A stretch of 52,102 bases of DNA from positions 1 through 52,102 of the forward strand of contig CAJTRW010000013.1 of NCBI GenBank assembly GCA_910578765.1. The letters run 5' to 3'. This document shows, piece after piece, positions 45,260 through 52,102 of the stretch (position 1 is the first letter of the stretch; every line of letters starts with the position of its first letter). This DNA is from an uncultured Christensenella sp. (lineage in GTDB: Bacteria; Bacillota; Clostridia; Christensenellales; Borkfalkiaceae). The position numbers and the translations under genes are program-made. Under the pieces are notes generated by a model that saw only the letters and a program-made list of their open reading frames with translations, had not been told where the DNA came from and did no database searches.

Positions 45260-45264
45260 ATTAA

Positions 45265-45690
45265 ATGCAGAGAAAAATTTTATTTACATATCGCTTATCA
45301 AGTCAAAATAATAATAAGTTAGCGGTAAATACTTTTAAAGACGCATTTGAGTTGCGTAATCGACCAAAAGGCTTAACATTTCATAGCGACCAAGGAAGTA
45401 ATTATACATCAAACGAATTTGCGGATTTATTAGATGCAGTAAAAGTAGGGCAGTCATTATCTCAAGCGGGAACACCGTATGACAATTCAGTAATTGAGGC
45501 GTTTTTTTCTAATTTTAAACAAGACGATTTGAATAGCTGTGAATTTGAAAATTTTGATGAACTGCAAATAGTAGTGGACAGATATATAGAGTATTATAAC
45601 TCATATCGTCCTCATGAATTTTTGGGATATAAAACTCCGGACGAGGTTGAAATGGAGTATAAACATCTTGAAAATTTTGTTCCTTTTTAA
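45265..45690 (+). pseudogene. IS3-family transposase OrfB, C-terminal fragment
   Basis: Only the C-terminal 141 residues of an IS3-type integrase core remain. The second catalytic Asp lies in LTFHSDQGSNYTS, the Glu in YDNSVIEAFFSNFK, and the family end YIEYYNSYRPHEFLGYKTPDEV is intact. The HTH orfA, the N-terminal half of orfB and the first catalytic Asp are missing, so it cannot transpose. It begins 5 bp after the TIR-methyltransferase stop, suggesting a deletion or insertion junction there. Confidence 0.85.
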
Positions 45691-45709
45691 AATTTTTGAC
45701 AAAGAAAAA

Positions 45710-45753
45710 GTGAACAGTCTAATTTTTTCAGTAGAAAAAACCTTACTGTTCAC
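45710..45753. repeat. inverted repeat downstream of the IS3 fragment
   Basis: GTGAACAGT (45710-45718) and ACTGTTCAC (45745-45753) are perfect inverted copies; TTCAC/GTGAA (45749-45763) nests at the right side. It could be the right end of the degraded element; no left end is found before the TIR gene. Confidence 0.45.
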
Positions 45754-45853
45754 AATTGGTGAACCTAATGTTAATTATCCGAACACCGTCAAGCCGATAA
45801 AAAGTGGTTTCGGGTTTATACTTCGGGTATCATAATCTGCACCAAAAGAGTAT

Positions 45854-45905
45854 AATCCGAACTCTATACTTGTTACAAGTGAGTGGTTCGGATTTACTTT
45901 TTATT
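45854..45905 (+). terminator. two-part hairpin with T-rich tail
   Basis: AATCCGAAC (45854-45862) pairs with GTTCGGATT (45886-45894); inside, ACTTG (45868-45872) pairs with CAAGT (45876-45880). TACTTTTTATTT follows. It closes the accessory patch. Confidence 0.65.
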
Positions 45906-45938
45906 TCGGTAATAAATAGTTAAACTTCTAATCAACGA

Positions 45939-45973
45939 CAAAAGCTCTCGGACAAATTGTCCGAGAGCTTTTG
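45939..45973. terminator. terminator of the tetR-type gene
   Basis: A perfect 17-bp stem (45939-45955 with 45957-45973) lies 20 bp beyond the TetR stop and ends in U residues on the minus strand. Confidence 0.85.
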
Positions 45974-45993
45974 GTATTTATGGTGTAAAATTT

Positions 45994-46560
45994 TCAGCAA
46001 CGATCCTTCATGAATTTTTCATACCAACTCTTGGCGTAGATATATAATTCATTCGGCGTGATAGCGGTTAAACCACGACAATACTTTACGTATTCAAAAA
46101 GCAAGCCTTCGATAAATATACTTATTTCCAATTCGATAAATTTGCGGTTTTTGATATGCGGGTCGCTATTGATGAGCTCCATAAACTTATTGATGCCAAG
46201 TGTGGCAAGCTTTTTTGCGGAAAACAGCACTTCGTCCGATTTGCACATCATTTTATAATTATCGTTGTTCTGCTTCATAAAAGCAAAGAGCGCCTCGAAA
46301 AACTTCTCGTAATCGTCGGTTGCGAGAAGTTTTGCATTTGTAAAGAATTCGTCTATAATCTCACGCTCAAATTCTTCTACCACGTCGTATATATCGTCAA
46401 AGTGTGCATAAAACGTTGCCCTACTGATTTCCGCCCGTTCTACAAGCTCGCTCACACTGATTTTGCCTACTTCCTTTTTTTCGGACAGCATCTGAATAAA
46501 CGTGTTTTTTATAAGTCGCTTTGTTTTAACAGACGAATTATTGAGATTTTTAACTTTCAT
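45994..46560 (-). CDS. TetR-family repressor
   Basis: A 188-residue regulator. The N-terminal helix-turn-helix reads KISVSELVERAEISRATFYAHF at about 33-54 with the TetR-type YAHFDD continuation; the C-terminal ligand domain is helical and diverged. It is divergent from an ABC exporter operon, which it most likely represses until a toxic substrate binds. ACAGTGT sites and its own promoter overlap in the shared 163-bp region, pointing to autoregulation. The ribosome site is weak. Confidence 0.88.
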   Translation of the reverse strand: MKVKNLNNSSVKTKRLIKNTFIQMLSEKKEVGKISVSELVERAEISRATFYAHFDDIYDVVEEFEREIIDEFFTNAKLLATDDYEKFFEALFAFMKQNNDNYKMMCKSDEVLFSAKKLATLGINKFMELINSDPHIKNRKFIELEISIFIEGLLFEYVKYCRGLTAITPNELYIYAKSWYEKFMKDRC

Positions 46561-46584
46561 AGTTACTTTTTATACAATTTCAAG

Positions 46585-46679
46585 ACAGTGTTTATATTTT
46601 TACAGTGTGGTTAAAATTGTACTTTCCTTTCGCGTTTTGTACTATTATAATTGATTTATACGGTAAATGTCAACACTGT
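46585..46679. promoter_or_regulatory. ACAGTGT sites, candidate TetR operators
   Basis: ACAGTGT occurs at 46585-46591 and 46602-46608, and its inverse ACACTGT at 46673-46679. The last copy overlaps the -35 box of the tetR promoter by one base; the first two lie in its leader. Confidence 0.5.
46644..46673 (-). promoter_or_regulatory. promoter of the tetR-type gene
   Basis: On the minus strand TTGACA (46673-46668), 18-bp spacer, TATAAT (46649-46644). A TATAAT on the plus strand (46646-46651) overlaps it and may serve the ABC operon, though without a clear -35 box. Confidence 0.65.
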
Positions 46680-46723
46680 AAAGATAATTACAGAGTAAAA
46701 TTCAGAAAGGAGTTGATTGATAA

Positions 46724-47656
46724 ATGAACGTAATCGAAGTACAAAACCTAACCAAAGACTACGGTTCCGGGCGCGGTGTGTTCGACGTGAGTTTCGGTGT
46801 GGGCAAAGGTGAAGTGTTCGGCTTCTTAGGTCCTAACGGCGCAGGTAAATCAACAACAATACGCCATTTGATGGGATTTTCATCCCCTGACAGCGGACAA
46901 ACATTGATTTTCGGCAAACCGACCTTTGAACATTACCATGAGATATTGAACCGCGTCGGATACATACCGGGCGAAATTGCATTGCCGGCAGGGCTTACGG
47001 GCTGGGAATTTATCCGCATGATGCAAGACTTGCAAAAAATTCATAATGCCGAACGCCTTTCGCAAATGCTGGAAATGTTTGAACTTTCGGATGCGGTATT
47101 AAAAGGCGACACCAAACGTATGAGCCTCGGCGTAAAACGAAAGCTTGCTGTTGTAACCGCCTTTATGGGCAATCCCGAAGTTTTGATTTTGGATGAACCG
47201 ACGAGCGGGCTTGACCCCGTAATGCAGAACAAATTCATTGAGTTTATTCACGAGGAAAAAAGACTTGGAAAAACGATATTGCTTTCAAGCCATATTTTCT
47301 CCGAGATAGATTCCACTTGCGACAGAATTGCCATTATTAAAGACGGTAAAATCGTTTCCGAATTCATTGCAGATGATTTGAAGCACGCTTCCAAAAAGTT
47401 CTACCAAATTGATTTCAGAACGGTCAAGGACAAAAATTCATTTGTGAAAGGTGCGCATACTATCCCCTCGCTTGAAGTTCTCAAAGACGATAAACTCAAT
47501 CTCTTTGTCTCTGTTAATGACGAAGATATAAACGCAACTATTGCAATGTTGTCAGACTATAACGTAAGCAAGTTCAGCAACCGCAGAGAATCGCTTGAAG
47601 ACTATTTTATGAAATTCTATAAAGAAGATAAAGATTTCGGAGGTGCATTAGCGTGA
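46724..47656 (+). CDS. ABC exporter ATPase 1
   Basis: A 310-residue ATPase of the drug/bacteriocin exporter (BcrA/CcmA-like) type. Walker A is GPNGAGKST, the signature is the variant MSLGVKRK instead of LSGGQ, Walker B is LILDEPTSGLDP, and the H-loop region is LLSSHIFSEI. A C-terminal extension of about 90 residues follows the core. AAAGGAG (46706-46712) lies 11 bp before the ATG. It overlaps the next ATPase gene by 4 nt (GTGA), so the two are translated in a coupled way. Confidence 0.9.
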   Translation: MNVIEVQNLTKDYGSGRGVFDVSFGVGKGEVFGFLGPNGAGKSTTIRHLMGFSSPDSGQTLIFGKPTFEHYHEILNRVGYIPGEIALPAGLTGWEFIRMMQDLQKIHNAERLSQMLEMFELSDAVLKGDTKRMSLGVKRKLAVVTAFMGNPEVLILDEPTSGLDPVMQNKFIEFIHEEKRLGKTILLSSHIFSEIDSTCDRIAIIKDGKIVSEFIADDLKHASKKFYQIDFRTVKDKNSFVKGAHTIPSLEVLKDDKLNLFVSVNDEDINATIAMLSDYNVSKFSNRRESLEDYFMKFYKEDKDFGGALA

Positions 47657-48567
47657 ACGTTATAGAAATAAAAGGTCTGACCAAAGACTACGGCGACGGA
47701 CGGGGCATATTCGATATAAATTTAAAAATCGAGCAAGGCGAAATGCTTGGTTTCGTGGGCACGAACGGCAGCGGAAAAACTACCACTATCCGTAGCATTT
47801 TAGGCTTTATTAAACCGACCGACGGAACGGCGTATGTAAACGGATTGAGCTCGTGGGAACATTCCAGCGAAATCGTTAAAAACATAGGCTATGTCCCCGG
47901 AGAAATCGCTTTTCCCGACTTAAAAACGGGCATAGATTTCTTAAAAAGCCAAGCGGAATTTCTCGGCTTAAAGGATATGAGTTATGCCAATCAACTCATT
48001 GAACGGCTGCAACTTGATCCGCGCGCAAACTTAAAACGCATGAGCAAAGGCATGAAGCAAAAAACTGCGCTTGTAGCTGCGCTCATGGCGGATTTGCCGA
48101 TTATCATTCTCGATGAGCCCACTACAGGGTTAGACCCTCTTATGCGGGTAGCCTTCCTCGATATTCTGAAAGAAGAACACGCTAAGGGGAAAACAATTTT
48201 TATCAGCAGCCACATGTACGAAGAACTCGAAACGACTTGCGACCGAGTTGCACTTATAAATAACGGGCATATCGCGGAAATAACAAATATGACGGATATT
48301 CATGACCGTCCGATTAAAGAATTTAAAATAGAATTTAATACGACGGCAGACTATTCAAAGTTTTTAACCGAAAAATACGAAGTCGTAAGATTGCAAGACC
48401 AGTATAATCAAGCAACGATACGGATACCTTCGGATGCAACAGGAAGTTTGTTGAGCGTATTAAAAAAATACAACGTAAAATTCATTTCCGAACTTCCATA
48501 CACTTTGGAAAAACATTTCAAAACAATATTATTTGAAAATAAAGGAGATAACACTAATGTTCAGTAA
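47653..48567 (+). CDS. ABC exporter ATPase 2
   Basis: A 304-residue ATPase related to the preceding one: Walker A GTNGSGKTTT, variant signature MSKGMKQK, Walker B IILDEPTTGLDP and H-loop ISSHMYEEL. The two may form a heterodimer. The start is GTG at 47653 with GGAGGTG at 47639-47645. It overlaps the permease gene by 11 nt. Confidence 0.9.
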   Translation: MNVIEIKGLTKDYGDGRGIFDINLKIEQGEMLGFVGTNGSGKTTTIRSILGFIKPTDGTAYVNGLSSWEHSSEIVKNIGYVPGEIAFPDLKTGIDFLKSQAEFLGLKDMSYANQLIERLQLDPRANLKRMSKGMKQKTALVAALMADLPIIILDEPTTGLDPLMRVAFLDILKEEHAKGKTIFISSHMYEELETTCDRVALINNGHIAEITNMTDIHDRPIKEFKIEFNTTADYSKFLTEKYEVVRLQDQYNQATIRIPSDATGSLLSVLKKYNVKFISELPYTLEKHFKTILFENKGDNTNVQ

Positions 48568-50128
48568 AGCACTTTTCAAACAATCCTGTAAAGCAAACGG
48601 CACTATGTGGGCAATTATTACGTTTGCCGTATGTTTTATGCTTGCCTGCGTTATGCTTATCAGCGGAAGCGACAGCATAGGCTCTACGATAACGGCAGTC
48701 GAAGATACGATTATCGATAAAGAAATTACCGCCGCGATGGAAGTTCGTGCAATCAACTACTACGAAAACGAAGTTGACGGTATGGAAGAATTCGACGAAC
48801 TGTTTTTGAATAACATTTCAGAAGAATTAATAGCCAATCCAACCGATCCGCAAAAAGCTTTTGTTTCGGCTTATGCAAAATCTTGCGAACAAATTCAGGA
48901 GTACGTTTATGCTAAGGCGCTTGAAGTAAATCCTCAATATACGCATGAAAGCGCAGAAGCGCAGGAAATGCTCGGCTCGGTTATGTATGCAATAAATCCA
49001 AACGGAATGTTTGACGAATTCTACACTGCACATAATGAAGATATACCGGAAAACCACGCACTGCCGCTAATGACGCATTGCCTTATGGGCGATATAGCAA
49101 GCTATCTGAAAAGCGAAGACCGTTCGGACTATATACACGAGAGAAGCGAATACTGCTCTTCGATATTTCTTGCAGGTAATATTACCAAACAAGAGAACGT
49201 CGATAAGATGCTTGCAGAACTTGAAAGTTTCGGGGTAACTCTCGAAAAATACGAAAGCTTCGGATACAGCTATGCAAACGTCAAGAAAACCGCAATAAAT
49301 ACTGTAATTACATATCGTAACAGGCTTGATTACGAAATAAGCCTTTTGGATAACAATTTAAGCGAAAGCGAATATGCGGTAAAACTCGCTCAGATTAAAC
49401 AAGATATTTCGGGCGATATAGCAGTAAGTTTGCTTGCTTCGCTCCCCCGGGAAGTATCTTCCGCATTGGAAGAAATCGGTAAAATCGACTTGTACAGCCT
49501 TGTGGTAGGTTCGATATTCTATAAGTTAGCAGGGTTGTTGCTGCCTATCATTTACGTTATTATGGCATCAAACAATCTTGTCGCCGGTCAGGTCGACAGC
49601 GGTTCTATGGCGTATGTGCTTTCTACGTCTACAAAACGGCAGACGGTTGTATTCACGCAAGCATTATATCTGATATGTTCGTTACTCTGCATGTTCTCGC
49701 TCACAACGGTTACCAGTTGTATTTGTCTTGCGATTGTAGGTAGCAAGGTAATGCTTTCGTACGGACAACTTGTGCTTTTGAATCTTGGGGCATTTCTCGT
49801 TCTGTTTGCCATATCCGGACTTTGCTTCTTGACATCGTGCTGGTTTGACAGAAGTAAACGTTCTATGGCGATTGGCGGCGGACTCAGCATTTTCTCTCTC
49901 GTTGCGGCTATGCTCGGTCTGTTCGGCAGTCCCGTTATCCCCAAAGTCGTCAGACTGGACGCATTGAACAATTTCAATTACGTAACGATTATCACGCTGT
50001 TTGATGCAATTTCGATTATTGACGGCACGTTGACATTCCTTTGGAAGTTTGCGATTTTGCTTGTGCTTGGAGTAATCGGTTACGTTGTTGGTTCTATTAA
50101 ATTCACCAAAAAGGATTTACCTTTATAA
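48557..50128 (+). CDS. ABC-2-type exporter permease
   Basis: A 523-residue permease. Helix 1 is at about 16-38 (IITFAVCFMLACVMLISG), then about 270 residues of acidic, helical sequence probably outside the cell, then five helices from about 315 to the end, including LLLPIIYVIMASNNLVAGQVDSG and the typical VLSTSTKRQTVVFTQ turn of ABC-2 permeases. I use the ATG at 48557 with AAAGGAGAT just before it; the frame starts earlier at a TTG with no ribosome site. With two ATPases and one permease gene, the complex could export antimicrobials or lipids, inferred from the TetR partner. Confidence 0.88.
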   Translation: MFSKALFKQSCKANGTMWAIITFAVCFMLACVMLISGSDSIGSTITAVEDTIIDKEITAAMEVRAINYYENEVDGMEEFDELFLNNISEELIANPTDPQKAFVSAYAKSCEQIQEYVYAKALEVNPQYTHESAEAQEMLGSVMYAINPNGMFDEFYTAHNEDIPENHALPLMTHCLMGDIASYLKSEDRSDYIHERSEYCSSIFLAGNITKQENVDKMLAELESFGVTLEKYESFGYSYANVKKTAINTVITYRNRLDYEISLLDNNLSESEYAVKLAQIKQDISGDIAVSLLASLPREVSSALEEIGKIDLYSLVVGSIFYKLAGLLLPIIYVIMASNNLVAGQVDSGSMAYVLSTSTKRQTVVFTQALYLICSLLCMFSLTTVTSCICLAIVGSKVMLSYGQLVLLNLGAFLVLFAISGLCFLTSCWFDRSKRSMAIGGGLSIFSLVAAMLGLFGSPVIPKVVRLDALNNFNYVTIITLFDAISIIDGTLTFLWKFAILLVLGVIGYVVGSIKFTKKDLPL

Positions 50129-50147
50129 GGCGCAGGGAGGAAATATT

Positions 50148-50600
50148 ATGTTTGAATTCAAAAAGCTTTGTAATGAATTGGAAGCACTCAACCCCGTTGA
50201 ACGCGGCGTTATACTTGCGGAAAAATCAGTTTCCGTTATAAAGGGATTAAGCGGTTTGAATATTCCGCTTGATCCCGTGAAAACGCTCGTTACGTTTATT
50301 ATCGGCTCCGTCGTATCTGACAATTCGATTAACGAAAAGGACTACCTATATATCTATCCTTCACTCGTCAAAGCATTCGGAAATGATTTCGATTTTATTT
50401 CCGCAAAACAAGCAATCGGACTTGCGAAGGATATTAAAAAAGAGATTACAAAATATACGAAAGAGATGATATCCATTATTTCCGTATGCGACGAAGCGTT
50501 GGCCGCGGACATCATATCATTATGTCTTTTGATAACGTCGGTTGACGGTAAAATATCGTTAAAGGAAAAACGATATATTCGCCAACTTTGCAAAGCGTAA
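50148..50600 (+). CDS. TerB-like domain protein
   Basis: A 150-residue soluble helical protein. SDNSINEKDYLYIYP and SVDGKISLKEKRYIRQL are two acidic-turn helices like those in the TerB (tellurite resistance/stress) fold. GGGAGG (50135-50140) serves the ATG at 50148; the longer frame from 50085 overlaps the permease gene. It follows the permease by 19 bp and is probably in the same operon. Function with the exporter is unknown. Confidence 0.7.
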   Translation: MFEFKKLCNELEALNPVERGVILAEKSVSVIKGLSGLNIPLDPVKTLVTFIIGSVVSDNSINEKDYLYIYPSLVKAFGNDFDFISAKQAIGLAKDIKKEITKYTKEMISIISVCDEALAADIISLCLLITSVDGKISLKEKRYIRQLCKA

Positions 50601-50632
50601 ATTACGCTCCGTTTGCATAGAGGTACAAACTC

Positions 50633-51397
50633 ATGGAAAAGGTTTTGGAATATGCGCTGTATTTCTTTATTTATGCAATACTCGGTTGGTGCGTAGAGGT
50701 TATTCACGCCGCATTGAAAAGAGGCAAATTTGAGAATCGTGGTTTTCTAAACGGCTGTTGGTGCCCCATTTACGGGGCGGGTGTAGTTTTGGTATTGCTG
50801 AGTTTAACGCCTATCAATATAAACGTATTCGTACTGTTTATAGCGTCGCTCATACTCACAAGCGTTTTAGAGTTTATCGTAGGATTTATTCTCGAAAAAC
50901 TATTCAAAACAAAATGGTGGGATTATTCAAAAGAACATTTTAATATTAAGGGTTATGTTTGTTTGAAATATTCCATACTATGGGGATTAGCTTGCGTTAT
51001 CGTAGTGGATTTGATCCATCCGATGATTGCAAATCTTGTACGAATTACACCCGATTTGGCGAAATACATAATATGCGGCGTTCTTTGTACTGTGTTTGTC
51101 GTAGATGCAATATTCACGGTCATTCAACTCATTACTTACAAAAAGAATTATGCCGCGCTTGAAAAAATCAGCGACGCTTTGAAAAAACCGTCAAATGCGA
51201 TAGGTGGTAAAATTGCAGCCTCTACTCTTGCCATGAATGATAAGATGCAGAAATTAAATGAGAAAATTAAATCTTCGCGTTTATATAAAGCGTTCCCGGA
51301 GCAGTTGAGAAAAACAAAACCTTCCAAAGATACGGTTGCGATAAATTCGGATGCAATCGAAGAAATTGCAACAGTCGATAATGAGGTAAAACAATGA
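50633..51397 (+). CDS. PF06541-type membrane protein (putative ABC transporter permease)
   Basis: A 254-residue protein. The family pattern is clear: YAILGWCVEVIHAALKRGKF, NRGFLNGCWCPIYGAG, LEFIVGFILEKLFKTKWWDYS and FNIKGYVCLKYSILWG, with about five helices up to residue 170. The rest is a charged, helical cytosolic tail. The family (CmpB, former DUF1113) is common in Clostridia with unsettled function. AGAGG lies before the ATG; the stop overlaps the next gene by 4 nt. Confidence 0.85.
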   Translation: MEKVLEYALYFFIYAILGWCVEVIHAALKRGKFENRGFLNGCWCPIYGAGVVLVLLSLTPININVFVLFIASLILTSVLEFIVGFILEKLFKTKWWDYSKEHFNIKGYVCLKYSILWGLACVIVVDLIHPMIANLVRITPDLAKYIICGVLCTVFVVDAIFTVIQLITYKKNYAALEKISDALKKPSNAIGGKIAASTLAMNDKMQKLNEKIKSSRLYKAFPEQLRKTKPSKDTVAINSDAIEEIATVDNEVKQ

Positions 51398-51948
51398 AAT
51401 ATAAAACATTGAAGCAAGAGTTGATTGATAACGACGAACGCGACGAAAATAATAGACGTATTATTCACTTGAATGTTACGGATGACGGCAACTTTCTATC
51501 GCCGCTTTCGGTGAAGGGTAATCCTCTCATAAGTGGCGAAACAGCAGAATTCCTAAATTTGAATATCAAGCATAATTTGAAAGACAGCGGAGTTAAATTG
51601 ATAATATCAAGCAACGCAATAGACGAAACGGAAAAAGAGATTTATAAGACAGCAATCAAAAATTATTATCGGGTTGAGTATAAAACGATATGGAAAGAGC
51701 TACGTCGTAATTTGTTTTGTTCTATTATTATGTTGCTGTTTTCCGCTTGTATTTTTGCATTAGCTATTATCTTGGAAAATACGACAAATGCAAGTGCTGT
51801 TATTTTGAATATGATTGACGTTTTTGCTTGGGTATTCACTTGGGAAGCGGTAGATATATTCTTTTTACAACGTCCGAAATTACATAAGGAGCAACAACGT
51901 AACACTGCCGCTATCGATGCTGAAATTGTTTTCGAATGTGATAAATAA
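51394..51948 (+). CDS. small membrane protein, last gene of the exporter operon
   Basis: A 184-residue protein starting inside the previous stop (ATGA overlap). The first 105 residues are soluble (RRIIHLNVTDDGNFLSPLS) and basic near the end; two helices follow (FCSIIMLLFSACIFALAIIL and AVILNMIDVFAWVFTWEAVD). Family not recognised. Overlap and terminator support a real gene co-made with the PF06541 protein. Confidence 0.78.
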   Translation: MKYKTLKQELIDNDERDENNRRIIHLNVTDDGNFLSPLSVKGNPLISGETAEFLNLNIKHNLKDSGVKLIISSNAIDETEKEIYKTAIKNYYRVEYKTIWKELRRNLFCSIIMLLFSACIFALAIILENTTNASAVILNMIDVFAWVFTWEAVDIFFLQRPKLHKEQQRNTAAIDAEIVFECDK

Positions 51949-52011
51949 TGCTTGTAAGAGAGATTCTTTGAATTAAAATTAAAATAAGTACATTAAATAT
52001 TACTTCGCAAA

Positions 52012-52047
52012 AAAACAGCGGTTGCGAATTAACGCAACCGCTGTTTT
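52012..52047. terminator. bidirectional terminator at the end of the exporter operon
   Basis: AAAACAGCGGTTGCG (52012-52026), loop AATTAA, CGCAACCGCTGTTTT (52033-52047), a 15-bp perfect stem. Confidence 0.88.
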
Positions 52048-52079
52048 GCCGTTGTTTAGATTTGTGATATTCGGCGCAA

Positions 52080-52102
52080 CCTCGTCACCGCTAACTCCGC
52101 TT
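52080..52102. repeat. possible second copy of the left-edge repeat, cut by the window
   Basis: CCTCGTCACCGCTA (52080-52093) matches CCTCATCACCGCTA of the first repeat (131-144) with one change, and CTCCGC follows. Too short to be certain. Confidence 0.3.

Noticed and set aside
45614..45835. 73-codon frame after the transposase fragment
   Set aside because: It overlaps the transposase in another frame and covers the inverted repeat; no ribosome site.
1..52102. CRISPR array
   Set aside because: No regularly spaced repeats with unique spacers and no cas genes were seen.

Overview
The window looks like chromosomal DNA of a low-to-mid GC Gram-positive anaerobe of the Clostridia (Bacillota), probably an uncultured gut lineage. 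This is inferred from AGGAGG-type ribosome sites, consensus TTGACA-17-TATAAT promoters, many lipoproteins with signal peptidase II boxes, clostridial-type families (YitT, DegV, BspA-like leucine-rich repeats, PF06541 membrane proteins) and no outer-membrane genes. No 16S gene is present, so the lineage stays open.

Layout. 1-10 kb holds small independent units: a lipoprotein, an MntP-like efflux pump, a MarR-DegV pair, a TtcA-type tRNA thiolase, a secreted pectate lyase-like lipoprotein, a DEDDh exonuclease, an AT-rich orphan, tRNA-Ser(GCT), an SGNH hydrolase and a YitT membrane protein. 10.3-31.2 kb is one very long co-directional array with gaps of 28 bp or less: a 1534-residue GLUG-repeat lipoprotein, a 2375-residue surface subtilase with BspA-like repeats, another lipoprotein, then a complete oligopeptide ABC importer (binding protein, two permeases, two ATPases) and a small membrane protein. 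It reads as a protein-digestion and peptide-uptake locus.

31.3-39.2 kb holds two convergent operons sharing one terminator. The plus-strand operon encodes a membrane protein ending in a CTEC motif and a NapH-like 4Fe-4S membrane protein fused to a TlpA thioredoxin domain. The minus-strand operon encodes three lipoproteins, the first carrying its own TlpA domain (CNPC). Together they suggest electron export to extracytoplasmic thiols and are the most system-like novelty here. 39.4-43.2 kb is grpE-dnaK-dnaJ, without a visible hrcA or CIRCE element.

43.6-46.0 kb is an AT-rich accessory patch: a TIR domain fused to a class I methyltransferase (candidate immune effector), a 5'-truncated IS3-family transposase, and short repeats. 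46-52 kb is a divergent TetR / ABC exporter locus (two ATPases and one permease) followed by TerB-like, PF06541 and small membrane genes, ending at a strong terminator. Multi-stem dispersed repeats occur at the left edge (61-173), possibly at the right edge, and between grpE and dnaK.
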